Assembly: GCA_902489775.1 (NCBI GenBank)
Contig: CABUBH010000025.1
Span: 1 to 30,852, forward strand
Reading direction: 5' to 3'
Length of the DNA stretch: 30,852 nucleotides
Origin: an uncultured Collinsella sp.
GTDB taxonomy: Bacteria > Actinomycetota > Coriobacteriia > Coriobacteriales > Coriobacteriaceae
The notes below the pieces were generated by a model. It was not told the origin of the DNA. It saw only the letters and a list, made by a program, of their open reading frames with translations, and did not search any database. Both the position numbers and the translations under genes were made by a program. Shown here piece by piece: positions 16,815 to 24,029 of this stretch; position 1 is the stretch's first letter; every line of letters starts with the position of its first letter.

Positions 16815-17113
16815 ATCTCAACCTGTAACAGGTGGGAGCAGAATCCGGGTCTAGATGTTACAGATCGAGACACAGGAGTCCCTCCCCGACTTCAATCTCG
16901 ATCTGTAACATCTTGGGCCCCAAAACCCCCTCTTACTGTTATAAATCGAGACATTCAAAATCCGTCGGAAGGTTTGTCTTGATCTGTAACATCTAGAACC
17001 CAAATCATCAGCTAACTGTTACAGATTGAGACAAAGGAAAACGTCCGGGCCGAATGTCTCAATCTGTAACAGAAACTCAGCAAAAACAGGTCTAACTGTT
17101 ACAGATTGAGATA
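16815..17113. repeat. Array of palindromic repeats (CTGTTACAGATTGAGACA family)
   Basis: Three complete hairpin units and two half units fill the gene-free stretch 16715-17281. Unit 1: 16854-16870 with 16896-16912, perfect 17-base arms. Unit 2: 16937-16953 with 16975-16991, imperfect arms but with G-U pairs. Unit 3: 17016-17033 with 17055-17072, perfect 18-base arms. Half units lie at 16815-16830 and 17096-17113. Arm sequence is constant (TGTTACAGATYGAGACA), loops of 21-25 bases differ, and inter-unit spacers of 23-25 bases differ. No ORF is present. It resembles a REP/MITE-type cluster. Confidence 0.75.
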
Positions 17114-17130
17114 AATCTCTGACACCAGGG

Positions 17131-17178
17131 ACGGCAGACGAGGTTGTCGACGTTGCCGGGTCTCCCCTCGTCTGCCGT
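17131..17178. repeat. Long perfect hairpin next to the repeat array
   Basis: ACGGCAGACGAGG (17131-17143) and CCTCGTCTGCCGT (17166-17178) form a 13-bp stem with a 22-base loop containing GTCGAC. No T run follows on either strand, so it is not a classical terminator. It separates the repeat array from the glpA-like gene. Confidence 0.6.
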
Positions 17179-17249
17179 TGGCGGGTGTTGCGGGGCTGTT
17201 CGCCGCATTGCCGCTGCGCTGGAGGTGTGTGGACCGTAGGATAGTCTTA

Positions 17250-17264
17250 TTGACGGCCTGTCAA
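17250..17264 (+). promoter_or_regulatory. Palindrome upstream of the glpA-like operon, possible operator
   Basis: TTGAC-GGCCT-GTCAA is a perfect 5+5 inverted repeat 17 bases before the GTG start at 17282. A TAGGAT box at 17237-17242 could be a -10, without a convincing -35. The ribosome-binding site GGGAGG lies at 17273-17278. Such a site near the start is compatible with a repressor, but no regulator gene is adjacent. Confidence 0.3.
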
Positions 17265-17281
17265 CTCGTCTGGGAGGCACT

Positions 17282-18736
17282 GTGACAGAAACGTTTGATA
17301 TCGCGATTGTCGGCGCGGGCATCACCGGATGCGCCATCGCGCGTCAGCTCGCGAGATTTGACCTTTCCATTTGCGTGATCGAGGCGGCCAACGACATCGC
17401 GCTGGGCGCCTCGAAGGCCAACGGCGGCCTGGTGCACGCCGGCTACGATCCGGCACCGGGCACGGTTAAGGCGCAGGTCAACGCCCGTGGCTGCGAGTTG
17501 TACGGTACGTGGGCGCAGGAGCTGGGCTTTCTGTTCTGCCGCACCGGATCCATGGTGCTGGGCTTTAACGACGAGGACCGTGCGCAGCTGGAAAAGCTGC
17601 GCAACAACGGCCTTGCCAACGGCGTGCCCGAGCTGTCGATCGTCGGACCCGGCCGCATCCACGAATTAGAGCCGCGCGCCAGTGCCGATGCAACGTGCGC
17701 GTTGTGGTGCCCCTCGACTGGGTTTGTCGACCCGTTTGAGGTTGCCATCGCCGCGCTGGAGAACGCCGTGGCCAACGGGGTGACGCTTATGCGCTCCGCA
17801 TCGGTGGAAGCGATTGAAGTCGCGGGCTCGGGCGACGACACGTGCTTTACGCTGGCGACCTCCGCTGGCAACGTGCGCTGCCGCTACCTGATCAACGCTG
17901 CGGGCAACGGCGCCGCCGACATCTCGCACATGGCGGGCGCCGAGGAGTTCCAGATGGTCTGGCGTCAGGGCAACATCGTGGTGCTGGACAAGGAGCCGCG
18001 CACGCTCATGCCGCTCTACCCCGTGCCGACGCCGGTGTCGAAAGGCGTTATCGTCACGGGTACCGTACACGGCAACACCGTGATCACCGCGACCGCCGCC
18101 GTGCGCGAGCCGGGCGACACGCAGACCTATGCGAGCGATGTGAACGCGCTGCTGAGCGGCGCGCGCAAGCTGGTGCCCGATCTGGATACGCGCCGAGTAG
18201 TACGCGCATTTGCCGGCGGGCGTCCGGTCATTCAGGGAACGAACGACTTCTTTATTGGACAGTCGGTCGTGGTGCCGGGGCTTTTCCAGGCAGCGGGTAT
18301 TCAGTCGCCGGGTGTGGCAAGCGCGCCGGCCATTGCCGAGCGCGTGGAGCTTGTGATGCGTGGGGCGGGCGTGGAGCTGCACGAGCGGGCGGACTGGAAC
18401 CCAATTCGCCACGCACCGGACGACTTTGACCGCGCACCGCTGGCGCGCAAGGAGGAACTGATCGAGTCCGACCCTGCGTGGGGACAGATTGTCTGCCGCT
18501 GCGAGACGGTGCCCGAGGCCGAGATCGTGGACGCGATCCGACGCCAGCCGGGCGCGGTTTCGGTCGAAGGTGTCAAGCGCCGCTGTCGTGCCGGCATGGG
18601 TCGGTGCCAAAGCGGCTTTTGCCAGAGCCGCGTGGTTGCGATCCTGGCGCGGGAGCTGGGCTGCGACCCCAGCGAGGTGTTGTTGGAGGACGCAGGTTCT
18701 TGGCTGGTTGAGGGACCGCTGAAGGGGGTGCGCTAG
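17282..18736 (+). CDS. glpA: GlpA-like FAD-dependent glycerol-3-phosphate dehydrogenase with 2Fe-2S tail
   Basis: This 484-residue FAD protein of the DAO family has GxGxxG at 11-16 (IVGAGITGCAIA), E34 in CVIEA, and a family-typical ASKANGGLVHAGYD stretch. C-terminal to the oxidase domain is a BFD-like iron-sulphur domain with C405-x-C407 and C442-x4-C447 (GMGRCQSGFC), as in anaerobic GlpA. The likely reaction is oxidation of sn-glycerol-3-phosphate to dihydroxyacetone phosphate; a 2-hydroxyacid such as 2-hydroxyglutarate is the main alternative. GTG start with GGGAGG. The next two genes follow with gaps of one and four bases. The same trio (DAO-type FAD protein, FAD/NAD oxidoreductase, DUF1667) is known from other anaerobes, for example Thermotoga. 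Confidence 0.87.
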   Translation: MTETFDIAIVGAGITGCAIARQLARFDLSICVIEAANDIALGASKANGGLVHAGYDPAPGTVKAQVNARGCELYGTWAQELGFLFCRTGSMVLGFNDEDRAQLEKLRNNGLANGVPELSIVGPGRIHELEPRASADATCALWCPSTGFVDPFEVAIAALENAVANGVTLMRSASVEAIEVAGSGDDTCFTLATSAGNVRCRYLINAAGNGAADISHMAGAEEFQMVWRQGNIVVLDKEPRTLMPLYPVPTPVSKGVIVTGTVHGNTVITATAAVREPGDTQTYASDVNALLSGARKLVPDLDTRRVVRAFAGGRPVIQGTNDFFIGQSVVVPGLFQAAGIQSPGVASAPAIAERVELVMRGAGVELHERADWNPIRHAPDDFDRAPLARKEELIESDPAWGQIVCRCETVPEAEIVDAIRRQPGAVSVEGVKRRCRAGMGRCQSGFCQSRVVAILARELGCDPSEVLLEDAGSWLVEGPLKGVR

Positions 18737-18737
18737 G

Positions 18738-20084
18738 ATGGCGAAATTAAAATCGAGCGCTACAGACAGCGGTGCCGTTGAGTCAGTACCGACGCAGGCC
18801 TTCGACGTGGTCGTTATCGGAGGCGGCCCCGCCGGCATGGCGGCCGCGCTGGCCGCGCATAAGGCCGGAGCGCGCGTGGCCATCGTGGAGCGCGAGCAGC
18901 ACCTGGGCGGCATCCTCCGCCAGTGCATCCACCCTGGCTTTGGCCTGTCGCACTTTAAACAGGAGCTCACCGGTCCCGAGTACGCGCAGCGCTTTATCGA
19001 CCAGATGCACGGAACCGACATTGCGCTGTTCCTGAACAGCATGGTGATTGGGATTGATTCAGGCGAGCCTACGGAAGACACCTCGGTCCACACCGTCACG
19101 CTCATGAGCACCGCCGGCATGCTGCAGCTCACCGGGCGCGCGATCGTCCTTGCCATGGGGTGCCGCGAGCGCACGCGCAGCGAGATCAAGATTCCCGGCA
19201 GTCGTCCCGCCGGCGTGTTTACGGCCGGCCTGGCGCAGCGATACATCAATATCGAGAACCTCAAGCCCGGCTCGCATGCCGTCATTTTGGGTTCGGGCGA
19301 TATCGGGCTGATCATGGCACGTCGCTGCACGCTCGAGGGGATTTCGGTCGAGGGCGTGTACGAGCTCATGCCGTACGCCAACGGCCTGCGCCGCAACGTC
19401 AAGAACTGCCTGGACGATTTTGGAATTCCGCTGCACCTGTCCACCACCGTCACACGTGTGATTGGGCGCGACCGCGTGGAGGCCGTCGAAGTGAGCCAGG
19501 TCGACGAGCACCTGGCGCCCATTCCGGGGACCGAGCGCATTGTTCCGTGTGACACACTGCTGCTTTCGGTGGGCTTGATTCCCGAGAACGAGCTTTCGGT
19601 TGCCGCGGGCGTAGAGCTTGACCCACGCACGCGCGGCGCCGTGGTGGACCAGAGCCTGCAGACGGGAGTGCCGGGCATCTTTGCCTGCGGCAACGTGCTG
19701 CACGTGCACGACCTGGCCGACAACGTGACGACCGAGTCTGAGCGCGCCGGCGCGGCTGCGGCGGCGTACGCGCTGGGGACCGGCGCGGGCGCCGTTCCGG
19801 ACTGCGAGCTCTCGGTCTCCCCTGCCGGCATCGCGGGCTACGCGCTGCCGGGACGCATTACGACTGTGACACTCACCAGACTCAACTTCCGTGTGCGCCG
19901 ACCGGTCGATGCCGCCCGCGTGAGGATCTTGGCCGACGGCGAGGAACTGTTCGCCGGCAAGGTCCGTGCGTTTAAGCCGAGCGTAATGGAGAGTTTCCCG
20001 CTACCGGCAAAGGTGATTCAACGTGCACTCGACCTGGGTACCAGCGAGATTGTCCTGTCCGTTGACCCTGCTGAGGGGGCGTAA
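18738..20084 (+). CDS. FAD/NAD(P)-binding oxidoreductase partner of the GlpA-like protein
   Basis: This 448-residue pyridine-nucleotide-disulphide-type flavoprotein has FAD-binding VVVIGGGPAGMAAA near residues 24-37, GCRERTR, a second Rossmann motif ILGSGDIGLIMARR (about 183-196), and the FAD-closing GIFACGNVLHVHDLADNV. There is no CxxxxC redox disulphide; the conserved family pattern LGGILRQCIHPGFGL is present. It probably accepts electrons from the GlpA-like subunit and passes them to NAD(P) or a quinone, filling the GlpB-like role. It starts at ATG one base after the glpA stop. A polar 20-residue leader precedes the Rossmann fold. The direction of electron flow is inferred. Confidence 0.85.
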   Translation: MAKLKSSATDSGAVESVPTQAFDVVVIGGGPAGMAAALAAHKAGARVAIVEREQHLGGILRQCIHPGFGLSHFKQELTGPEYAQRFIDQMHGTDIALFLNSMVIGIDSGEPTEDTSVHTVTLMSTAGMLQLTGRAIVLAMGCRERTRSEIKIPGSRPAGVFTAGLAQRYINIENLKPGSHAVILGSGDIGLIMARRCTLEGISVEGVYELMPYANGLRRNVKNCLDDFGIPLHLSTTVTRVIGRDRVEAVEVSQVDEHLAPIPGTERIVPCDTLLLSVGLIPENELSVAAGVELDPRTRGAVVDQSLQTGVPGIFACGNVLHVHDLADNVTTESERAGAAAAAYALGTGAGAVPDCELSVSPAGIAGYALPGRITTVTLTRLNFRVRRPVDAARVRILADGEELFAGKVRAFKPSVMESFPLPAKVIQRALDLGTSEIVLSVDPAEGA

Positions 20085-20088
20085 AACC

Positions 20089-20487
20089 ATGAGCACAAAC
20101 GCAATCGAGACGCTGAAGTTCAACTGCACCACTTGCCCATCCGAGTGCCTTCTGACCGTAGAGGTAGAGCGTGACGCAGACGGCGCCGTGGCAGAAGTGC
20201 GCTCCGTGACCGGCAACAGATGCCCGCGTGGTGATAAGTTCGCACATCAGGAGCTCACCTGCCCCATGCGCGTACTCACCACCACCGTGGCCGTATCCGG
20301 AGGCGACGAGGCGTTGCTGCCCGTGCGCACGGCCGGGGCCATCCCGCTCGAACTCCACGCCCAGGCGATGGACCTCATCCGCGGCCTAGTCGTCAACGCC
20401 CCCATCCGCATGGGCGACGCCGTGCTAGAGAACCTCCTAAACACCAACATCGACCTCATCGCCAGCATGGACATCGACCCTGCCTAG
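20089..20487 (+). CDS. DUF1667 protein, third subunit of the oxidoreductase
   Basis: This 133-residue protein has cysteines at C13, C16, C20 (CTTCPSEC) and C45 (NRCPRGDKFAHQE), the DUF1667 signature, which probably binds an iron-sulphur or zinc centre. Then follow the conserved P-R-LTTTV and P-VRTAGAIPLEL blocks. The ATG at 20089 has GAGGGGG upstream and follows the previous stop by four bases; an in-frame extension into the preceding gene was rejected. DUF1667 regularly follows GlpA-like and FAD/NAD oxidoreductase genes, so it is most likely a small electron-transfer subunit of the same complex. Confidence 0.87.
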   Translation: MSTNAIETLKFNCTTCPSECLLTVEVERDADGAVAEVRSVTGNRCPRGDKFAHQELTCPMRVLTTTVAVSGGDEALLPVRTAGAIPLELHAQAMDLIRGLVVNAPIRMGDAVLENLLNTNIDLIASMDIDPA

Positions 20488-20494
20488 GCAGCTC

Positions 20495-20509
20495 ATTTGG
20501 GACGGGGCT
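20495..20509 (+). repeat. Short dispersed repeat ATTTGGGACGGGGCT, copy 1
   Basis: It lies just after the DUF1667 stop. The same 15 bases occur exactly, inverted, at 22303-22317, and with one change at 20821-20835 (ATTTGGGACGGGCCT). The three copies frame the gene-poor stretches on both sides of the M24 peptidase gene. Confidence 0.7.
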
Positions 20510-20546
20510 CTTGTAGCTACCCCACCATCCACCCCGCCCTCCTCAA

Positions 20547-20609
20547 TTGCGGTGAAATAGTTCCTGATTTCCGTCAAAGCCCCGGCATCCAGGAACTATT
20601 CCACCGCAA
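20547..20609. repeat. Hairpin element of the TTGCGGTGAAATA family, copy 1
   Basis: Arms 20547-20566 and 20590-20609 are 20 bases with one mismatch. The outer part TTGCGGTG-A-ATA is shared with the element at 22330-22396; the inner stem (GTTCCTG) is different but still self-complementary. Placed between the DUF1667 gene and the next repeat element; no ORF here. Confidence 0.7.
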
Positions 20610-20653
20610 CCATCCTTGGAATCGGTTTTTAGCTTGTGCCTACTTTAGTGCCA

Positions 20654-20813
20654 TTTCAAAACTATGCCGGATTACGGGGCTGATTCGGAGACCCCCATCC
20701 ATACCGGCAATTTTCGATTTTTGATAAGCCGTCTACCTGCGGTTTTAATTTCGCGATTTTTCCCATGGTCAAGTAATACCGGTCCAGCCCCGTAATCCGC
20801 CATACTTTTGAAA
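20654..20813. repeat. Long palindromic element A with conserved core
   Basis: Arms 20654-20682 and 20785-20813 are 29 bases with two mismatches. The interior carries GCCGTCTACCTGCGG within a 22-base stretch (20725-20746) that is identical to 22179-22200 in element B. Further interior similarity includes CCATACC and TTTC-CGAT-TT, then GGTC-AG. The arms of A and B are unrelated in sequence. No coding potential is evident. Together with the flanking repeats it accounts for the gene-free interval 20488-20970. Confidence 0.75.
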
Positions 20814-20820
20814 CCAGCCC

Positions 20821-20835
20821 ATTTGGGACGGGCCT
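20821..20835 (+). repeat. Short dispersed repeat, copy 2 (one mismatch)
   Basis: ATTTGGGACGGGCCT directly follows element A and precedes the M24 peptidase gene by about 135 bases. It differs at one position from copies at 20495 and 22303. Confidence 0.6.
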
Positions 20836-20970
20836 CTTATGACTCCTTTTTCCCCGCACGCTTGCCAGGGTGGCCATGCTAAGGAGTGTCCCGAAGTGCC
20901 GGCATAAAAGGAACATCCCTATCTTTCAGGCATGGGATACCATGATGGCAACCTAGCGAAAGGATATTTC

Positions 20971-22059
20971 ATGGCACATATCGATGATCAGCGTGTGGCG
21001 CGCGTGCTCGATGCACTCGAGGCTCAGTACCCCGGCGCGCAGCTGCTCGTAAACGATCCGTGGTCGATTTATTACCTGACCGGCTTTTATGCCGATATGT
21101 TCGAACGTTTTTGCGGTGTGCTGCTCGCGCGCGATTGCGAGCCCGTGATCTTGGTCAACGCCCTGCATCAGCTGCCCAAGTACGACAATGCCCGCTTGGC
21201 CTATCACACCGATACCGACGTCGTGACCGACGCCATCGTTCGCGAGATCGATCCGACCAAACCGCTCGGTATCGACACCGTCATGCGCTCTGGCTTTTTG
21301 ATGCCCCTTATGGAGCGCCATGCCGCCAGCGAGTTTTTCCTGGGTGACTTTGCCGTCACTGCCGCACGCACCCACAAGGATGCCGCCGAGCAGGAGCTCA
21401 TGCGGGCGTCCTCGACCGCTAACGACGCTGTGATGGCCAATGCCATCAAACTCGTCCACGAGGGTGTGACGGAGCGCGAGATTGCCGACCAGATGCTCGG
21501 CTTGTATCGTAAGCACGGCTGCGAGGGCTTTAGCTTTCCGCCCATCGTGAGCTTTGGCGCTAACGCCGGCGACCCGCACCACGAACCAGACGACACCGTG
21601 CTCAAGCGTGGCGACGTGGTGTTGTTCGACATTGGCGGACGCCGCTGCAACTACTGCTCGGACATGACGCGCACGTTCTTTTGGGGCGAGCCGGACGAAG
21701 AGACGGCGCGCATCTACGATATCGTGCGCCGCGCCAACGAGGCCGCCGAGGCGCTCATCGCACCGGGCGCGCGCATGTGCGACCTGGACCGTGCCGCACG
21801 CGACGTAATTGAGAATGCGGGCTATGGGCAGTACTTTACACATCGTCTGGGTCACTCGATCGGCCTGCAGGACCACGAGCCGGGCGACGTCTCGCTCGTC
21901 AACGAGCAGGTCGTCGAGCCGGGCATGACCTTCTCCATCGAGCCGGGCATCTACCTCCCAGGCCGCACCGGCGTCCGCATCGAGGACCTTGCCCTGGTTA
22001 CCGAGTCCGGCGTCGAGATTCTCAACGCCTACCCCCACGACCCAGTCCGCCTAGACTAG
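20971..22059 (+). CDS. M24B-family Xaa-Pro aminopeptidase/dipeptidase
   Basis: This 362-residue cytosolic metallopeptidase cleaves X-Pro bonds. After a creatinase-type N-terminal domain (about 1-130) comes the pita-bread catalytic domain with all five metal ligands: D220 and D231 (FDIGGRRCNYCSDMTRTF), H295 (HRLGHSIG), E324 (SIEPGIY) and E338 (VRIED). The ATG at 20971 is preferred because AAAGGA lies seven bases upstream; the frame is open for 13 more codons (ATG 20932), but these have no ribosome-binding site. The gene stands alone on the plus strand, converging with folC. Three families of non-coding repeats flank it on both sides. Confidence 0.92.
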   Translation: MAHIDDQRVARVLDALEAQYPGAQLLVNDPWSIYYLTGFYADMFERFCGVLLARDCEPVILVNALHQLPKYDNARLAYHTDTDVVTDAIVREIDPTKPLGIDTVMRSGFLMPLMERHAASEFFLGDFAVTAARTHKDAAEQELMRASSTANDAVMANAIKLVHEGVTEREIADQMLGLYRKHGCEGFSFPPIVSFGANAGDPHHEPDDTVLKRGDVVLFDIGGRRCNYCSDMTRTFFWGEPDEETARIYDIVRRANEAAEALIAPGARMCDLDRAARDVIENAGYGQYFTHRLGHSIGLQDHEPGDVSLVNEQVVEPGMTFSIEPGIYLPGRTGVRIEDLALVTESGVEILNAYPHDPVRLD

Positions 22060-22062
22060 GCA

Positions 22063-22093
22063 ATGCGGCAAAGGGGCTGTCCCTTTGCCGCAT
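22063..22093. terminator. Perfect hairpin after the M24 peptidase gene
   Basis: ATGCGGCAAAGGG (22063-22075) and CCCTTTGCCGCAT (22081-22093) form a 13-bp stem with a GCTGT loop, four bases after the stop codon. No T run follows, so termination would need the hairpin alone or Rho; the position still fits a transcription end signal. Confidence 0.45.
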
Positions 22094-22108
22094 CCCACCA
22101 ATACCGCG

Positions 22109-22267
22109 CCACAAAAACGGCCTATCTACTACGTTTAACCCGCATGGGTCGACCATACCCGCGTTTTTACAAAATCCGTAAGCCGTCTACCTGCGGTTTT
22201 GCTTTCACGATGTTCCGTGTGGTCGAGGGTAGTCGGTCAAACGTAGTAGATAGGCCCATTTCGTGGC
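22109..22267. repeat. Long palindromic element B with conserved core
   Basis: Inner arms 22119-22140 and 22235-22256 are 22 bases with one mismatch; GCCAC (22109-22113) and GTGGC (22263-22267) extend the base of the stem. The interior 22179-22200 is identical to 20725-20746 in element A, and the surrounding loop is partly similar, while the arms are unrelated to those of A. No convincing ORF. Together with the neighbouring repeats it fills 22060-22410. Confidence 0.75.
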
Positions 22268-22291
22268 AAGCGAGTCGACTCGGGGCACAGG

Positions 22292-22324
22292 GCAGCCAAA
22301 AAAGCCCCGTCCCAAATTGGCTGC
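22292..22324 (-). repeat. Short dispersed repeat, copy 3, inside a small hairpin
   Basis: AGCCCCGTCCCAAAT (22303-22317) is the exact reverse complement of the copy at 20495-20509. It is enclosed by GCAGCCAA (22292-22299) and TTGGCTGC (22317-22324). On the minus strand the repeat ends in a run of six T residues. Confidence 0.6.
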
Positions 22325-22329
22325 TTTTG

Positions 22330-22396
22330 AGTTGCGGTGATATACGGACTGTTTGAGGCTTCTGGCTTGTAAAACAGTCCGTATTTCACCGCAACT
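22330..22396. repeat. Hairpin element of the TTGCGGTGAAATA family, copy 2
   Basis: Arms 22330-22354 and 22372-22396 are 25 bases with one mismatch. The outer part TTGCGGTGA-ATA matches copy 1 at 20547; the inner stem (CGGACTGTTT) does not, yet pairs with itself. It lies 14 bases after the folC stop, between two convergent genes, so it may also help end transcription. Confidence 0.7.
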
Positions 22397-22410
22397 GATG
22401 AGGGGATGGG

Positions 22411-23754
22411 TTAGCGCAGCAGGCCGGCTACTTCGCCGGCTAGGGTTATGGTTCCGGCTGCTACGAAGGGCTCGCCTGCGGCATCGAAGGCAGCGAGGGC
22501 CTCGGACACGCTCGGGTATACGCCCGCAAGCTTATCGGCACCCACCAGGGCAGCAAGCTCCTCTGCCGGTAGGGCGCGATCGGAATCGGTCTGGGTTACG
22601 ACCACGCGCGGGAAGGCTGGAATCAGCACGTCGACGATACCCGCCACATCCTTGTCGGCCAGCGCGGCACACAGCAGCGTGGGGCGATTCTCGACGCACG
22701 GATCTATCTCGTCCAGCGCGCTCACAAAGTTCTCGCAGCTCTGAGGGTTATGGCAGGCATCGATCAGCTTGAGCGGATCGGTCCCCAGCACATCAAAGCG
22801 GCCCGGCGTGGGGCAGCCCATAAGCGACGCATCGAGCTTGTCATGATCGAGTTCGCGACCCAAATACCCCTCGCAAAGCATAATCGCGCACGCGGCATTC
22901 TGCGGCTGATAGGCCGGCTTGACCATGCTCGACGTATAGATTGCACGCGGCGTGGTGCAGCTAAACTCAACCGTGTCGCCCACGTGCTCCGGCACCTTGG
23001 TCGTGGCACGGTTCACCGCCAGCGGCACTATGCCGCACTCGCGACAACGGGCATCCATCACGCGCTGAACACTCGCCTCATGCGTGCCCTCGCCCAGCAC
23101 AACCAAGCGCCCGGGTTTGATAACCGCAGCCTTCTCCCCCGCAATGGCCTCGAGCGTGTCGCCCAAAATACGTGTGTGATCGAGCCCGATGCCCGTAATG
23201 GCAACGGCGACGGGATCAGTCGCACTCGTAGCGTCCCAACGCCCGCCCATGCCAACCTCGAGCACGGCAACATCCACCGCGGCCTCGGCAAACACTACAA
23301 GTGCGGCAGCCGTCAGCAGGTCAAACGGCGTGATGGAATAGGCACGCTCCCCCGCCGCCACACGGCGCGCATTCACGCGACGCCCCGCCTCGACAGCTGC
23401 CGAAACGCCACGAGCAAAGGCCTCGTCGCTCACGACGCGTCCATCGACCTCCATGCGCTCGGGGTAGCGAACCAGCTGCGGTGACGTATACAGCGCGGTC
23501 TTGAGCCCCTCGCCGCGAAGGATGGCGGCCGAAAAACGCGTGGTCGAAGTCTTGCCATTAGTACCGGCAACCTGAATGCAATCGAAATACTCGTCCGGAC
23601 GCCCCAGCTCATCGAGCATATCGACAACAGTCTCAAGCAGAGGCCCAGCATCCCCAGAAATCCGCCCCGTGTCGGCAGCAAGCCCCACAGCCTCATCAAA
23701 CGAAAGCAACTCAAACGAGAACGGCACAGAATACGACCCAGAACGCTTAGCCAT
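22411..23754 (-). CDS. folC: Bifunctional folylpolyglutamate/dihydrofolate synthase
   Basis: This 447-residue Mur-ligase-type enzyme adds glutamate to folates. The P-loop is GTNGKTS (64-70). LEVGMGGRWDATSA is the FolC metal and substrate motif, followed by a GLDHTRILGDTLEAIAGEKAAVIKPG region typical of FolC. A C-terminal domain with LIDACHNPQS is also present. I use the ATG at 23754 (GAGGGG about 12 bases upstream); an in-frame ATG at 23775 lies directly after a T5 run with no ribosome-binding site. It is 275 bases downstream of valS in the same direction, an arrangement common in bacteria. Whether it also makes dihydrofolate cannot be told from sequence. Confidence 0.93.
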   Translation of the reverse strand: MAKRSGSYSVPFSFELLSFDEAVGLAADTGRISGDAGPLLETVVDMLDELGRPDEYFDCIQVAGTNGKTSTTRFSAAILRGEGLKTALYTSPQLVRYPERMEVDGRVVSDEAFARGVSAAVEAGRRVNARRVAAGERAYSITPFDLLTAAALVVFAEAAVDVAVLEVGMGGRWDATSATDPVAVAITGIGLDHTRILGDTLEAIAGEKAAVIKPGRLVVLGEGTHEASVQRVMDARCRECGIVPLAVNRATTKVPEHVGDTVEFSCTTPRAIYTSSMVKPAYQPQNAACAIMLCEGYLGRELDHDKLDASLMGCPTPGRFDVLGTDPLKLIDACHNPQSCENFVSALDEIDPCVENRPTLLCAALADKDVAGIVDVLIPAFPRVVVTQTDSDRALPAEELAALVGADKLAGVYPSVSEALAAFDAAGEPFVAAGTITLAGEVAGLLR

Positions 23755-23775
23755 AACCCAAAGTCCCCTCAACAT

Positions 23776-23808
23776 AAAAAGAGGCCCGTAATAAACAACG
23801 AGCCCCTC
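23776..23808 (-). terminator. Candidate terminator or attenuator between valS and folC
   Basis: On the minus strand GAGGGGCTCG (23808-23799) can pair with CGGGCCTC (23788-23781) with a two-base bulge and one G-U pair, loop of ten, followed by TTTTT (23780-23776). It ends about 20 bases before the folC start, so readthrough from valS into folC may be controlled here. Confidence 0.5.
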
Positions 23809-23906
23809 CCATTCAAAATATCAGCCAAACACCGCTTTGCAGCGAGATCAAAGCCACGACCAAGTGGCTCTGACAGGCAACGGACGACCCCGTAGCCGCC
23901 ATGGGA

Positions 23907-24014
23907 GCGGTTTGGGGCTTTGCTCGATACAAGTTCCGCACGAGCCGAAGGCCACTTAATGTGGCCTTCGTGCGAGCAGGACTGTCCGCAGTAGCGAGCA
24001 ATGCCCCAAACCGC
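23907..24014. repeat. Large nested hairpin between valS and folC
   Basis: Outer arms 23907-23926 and 23995-24014 (20 bases, one mismatch, GCGGTTTGGGGC...TTGCTCG) enclose an inner perfect stem CGAAGGCCAC (23946-23955) / GTGGCCTTCG (23961-23970). A smaller stem AGCCAC/GTGGCT is at 23852-23869. The outer structure ends 15 bases before the valS stop codon. No T run follows directly. Confidence 0.6.
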
Positions 24015-24029
24015 GTCCCCCAGTAACGC

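Noticed and set aside
16815..17113. CRISPR array
   Set aside because: The repeats alternate in orientation as hairpin arms, differ between units, and spacers are short and irregular; no cas gene is present.
17666..19831. 721-codon minus-strand open frame opposite the glpA-like operon
   Set aside because: Antisense of two well-supported flavoprotein genes; Ser/Arg/Pro-rich product without motifs.
22063..22356. 97-codon plus-strand ORF after the peptidase gene
   Set aside because: It runs through a perfect hairpin and palindromic element B; the apparent protein is a translation of repeats and lacks a ribosome-binding site.
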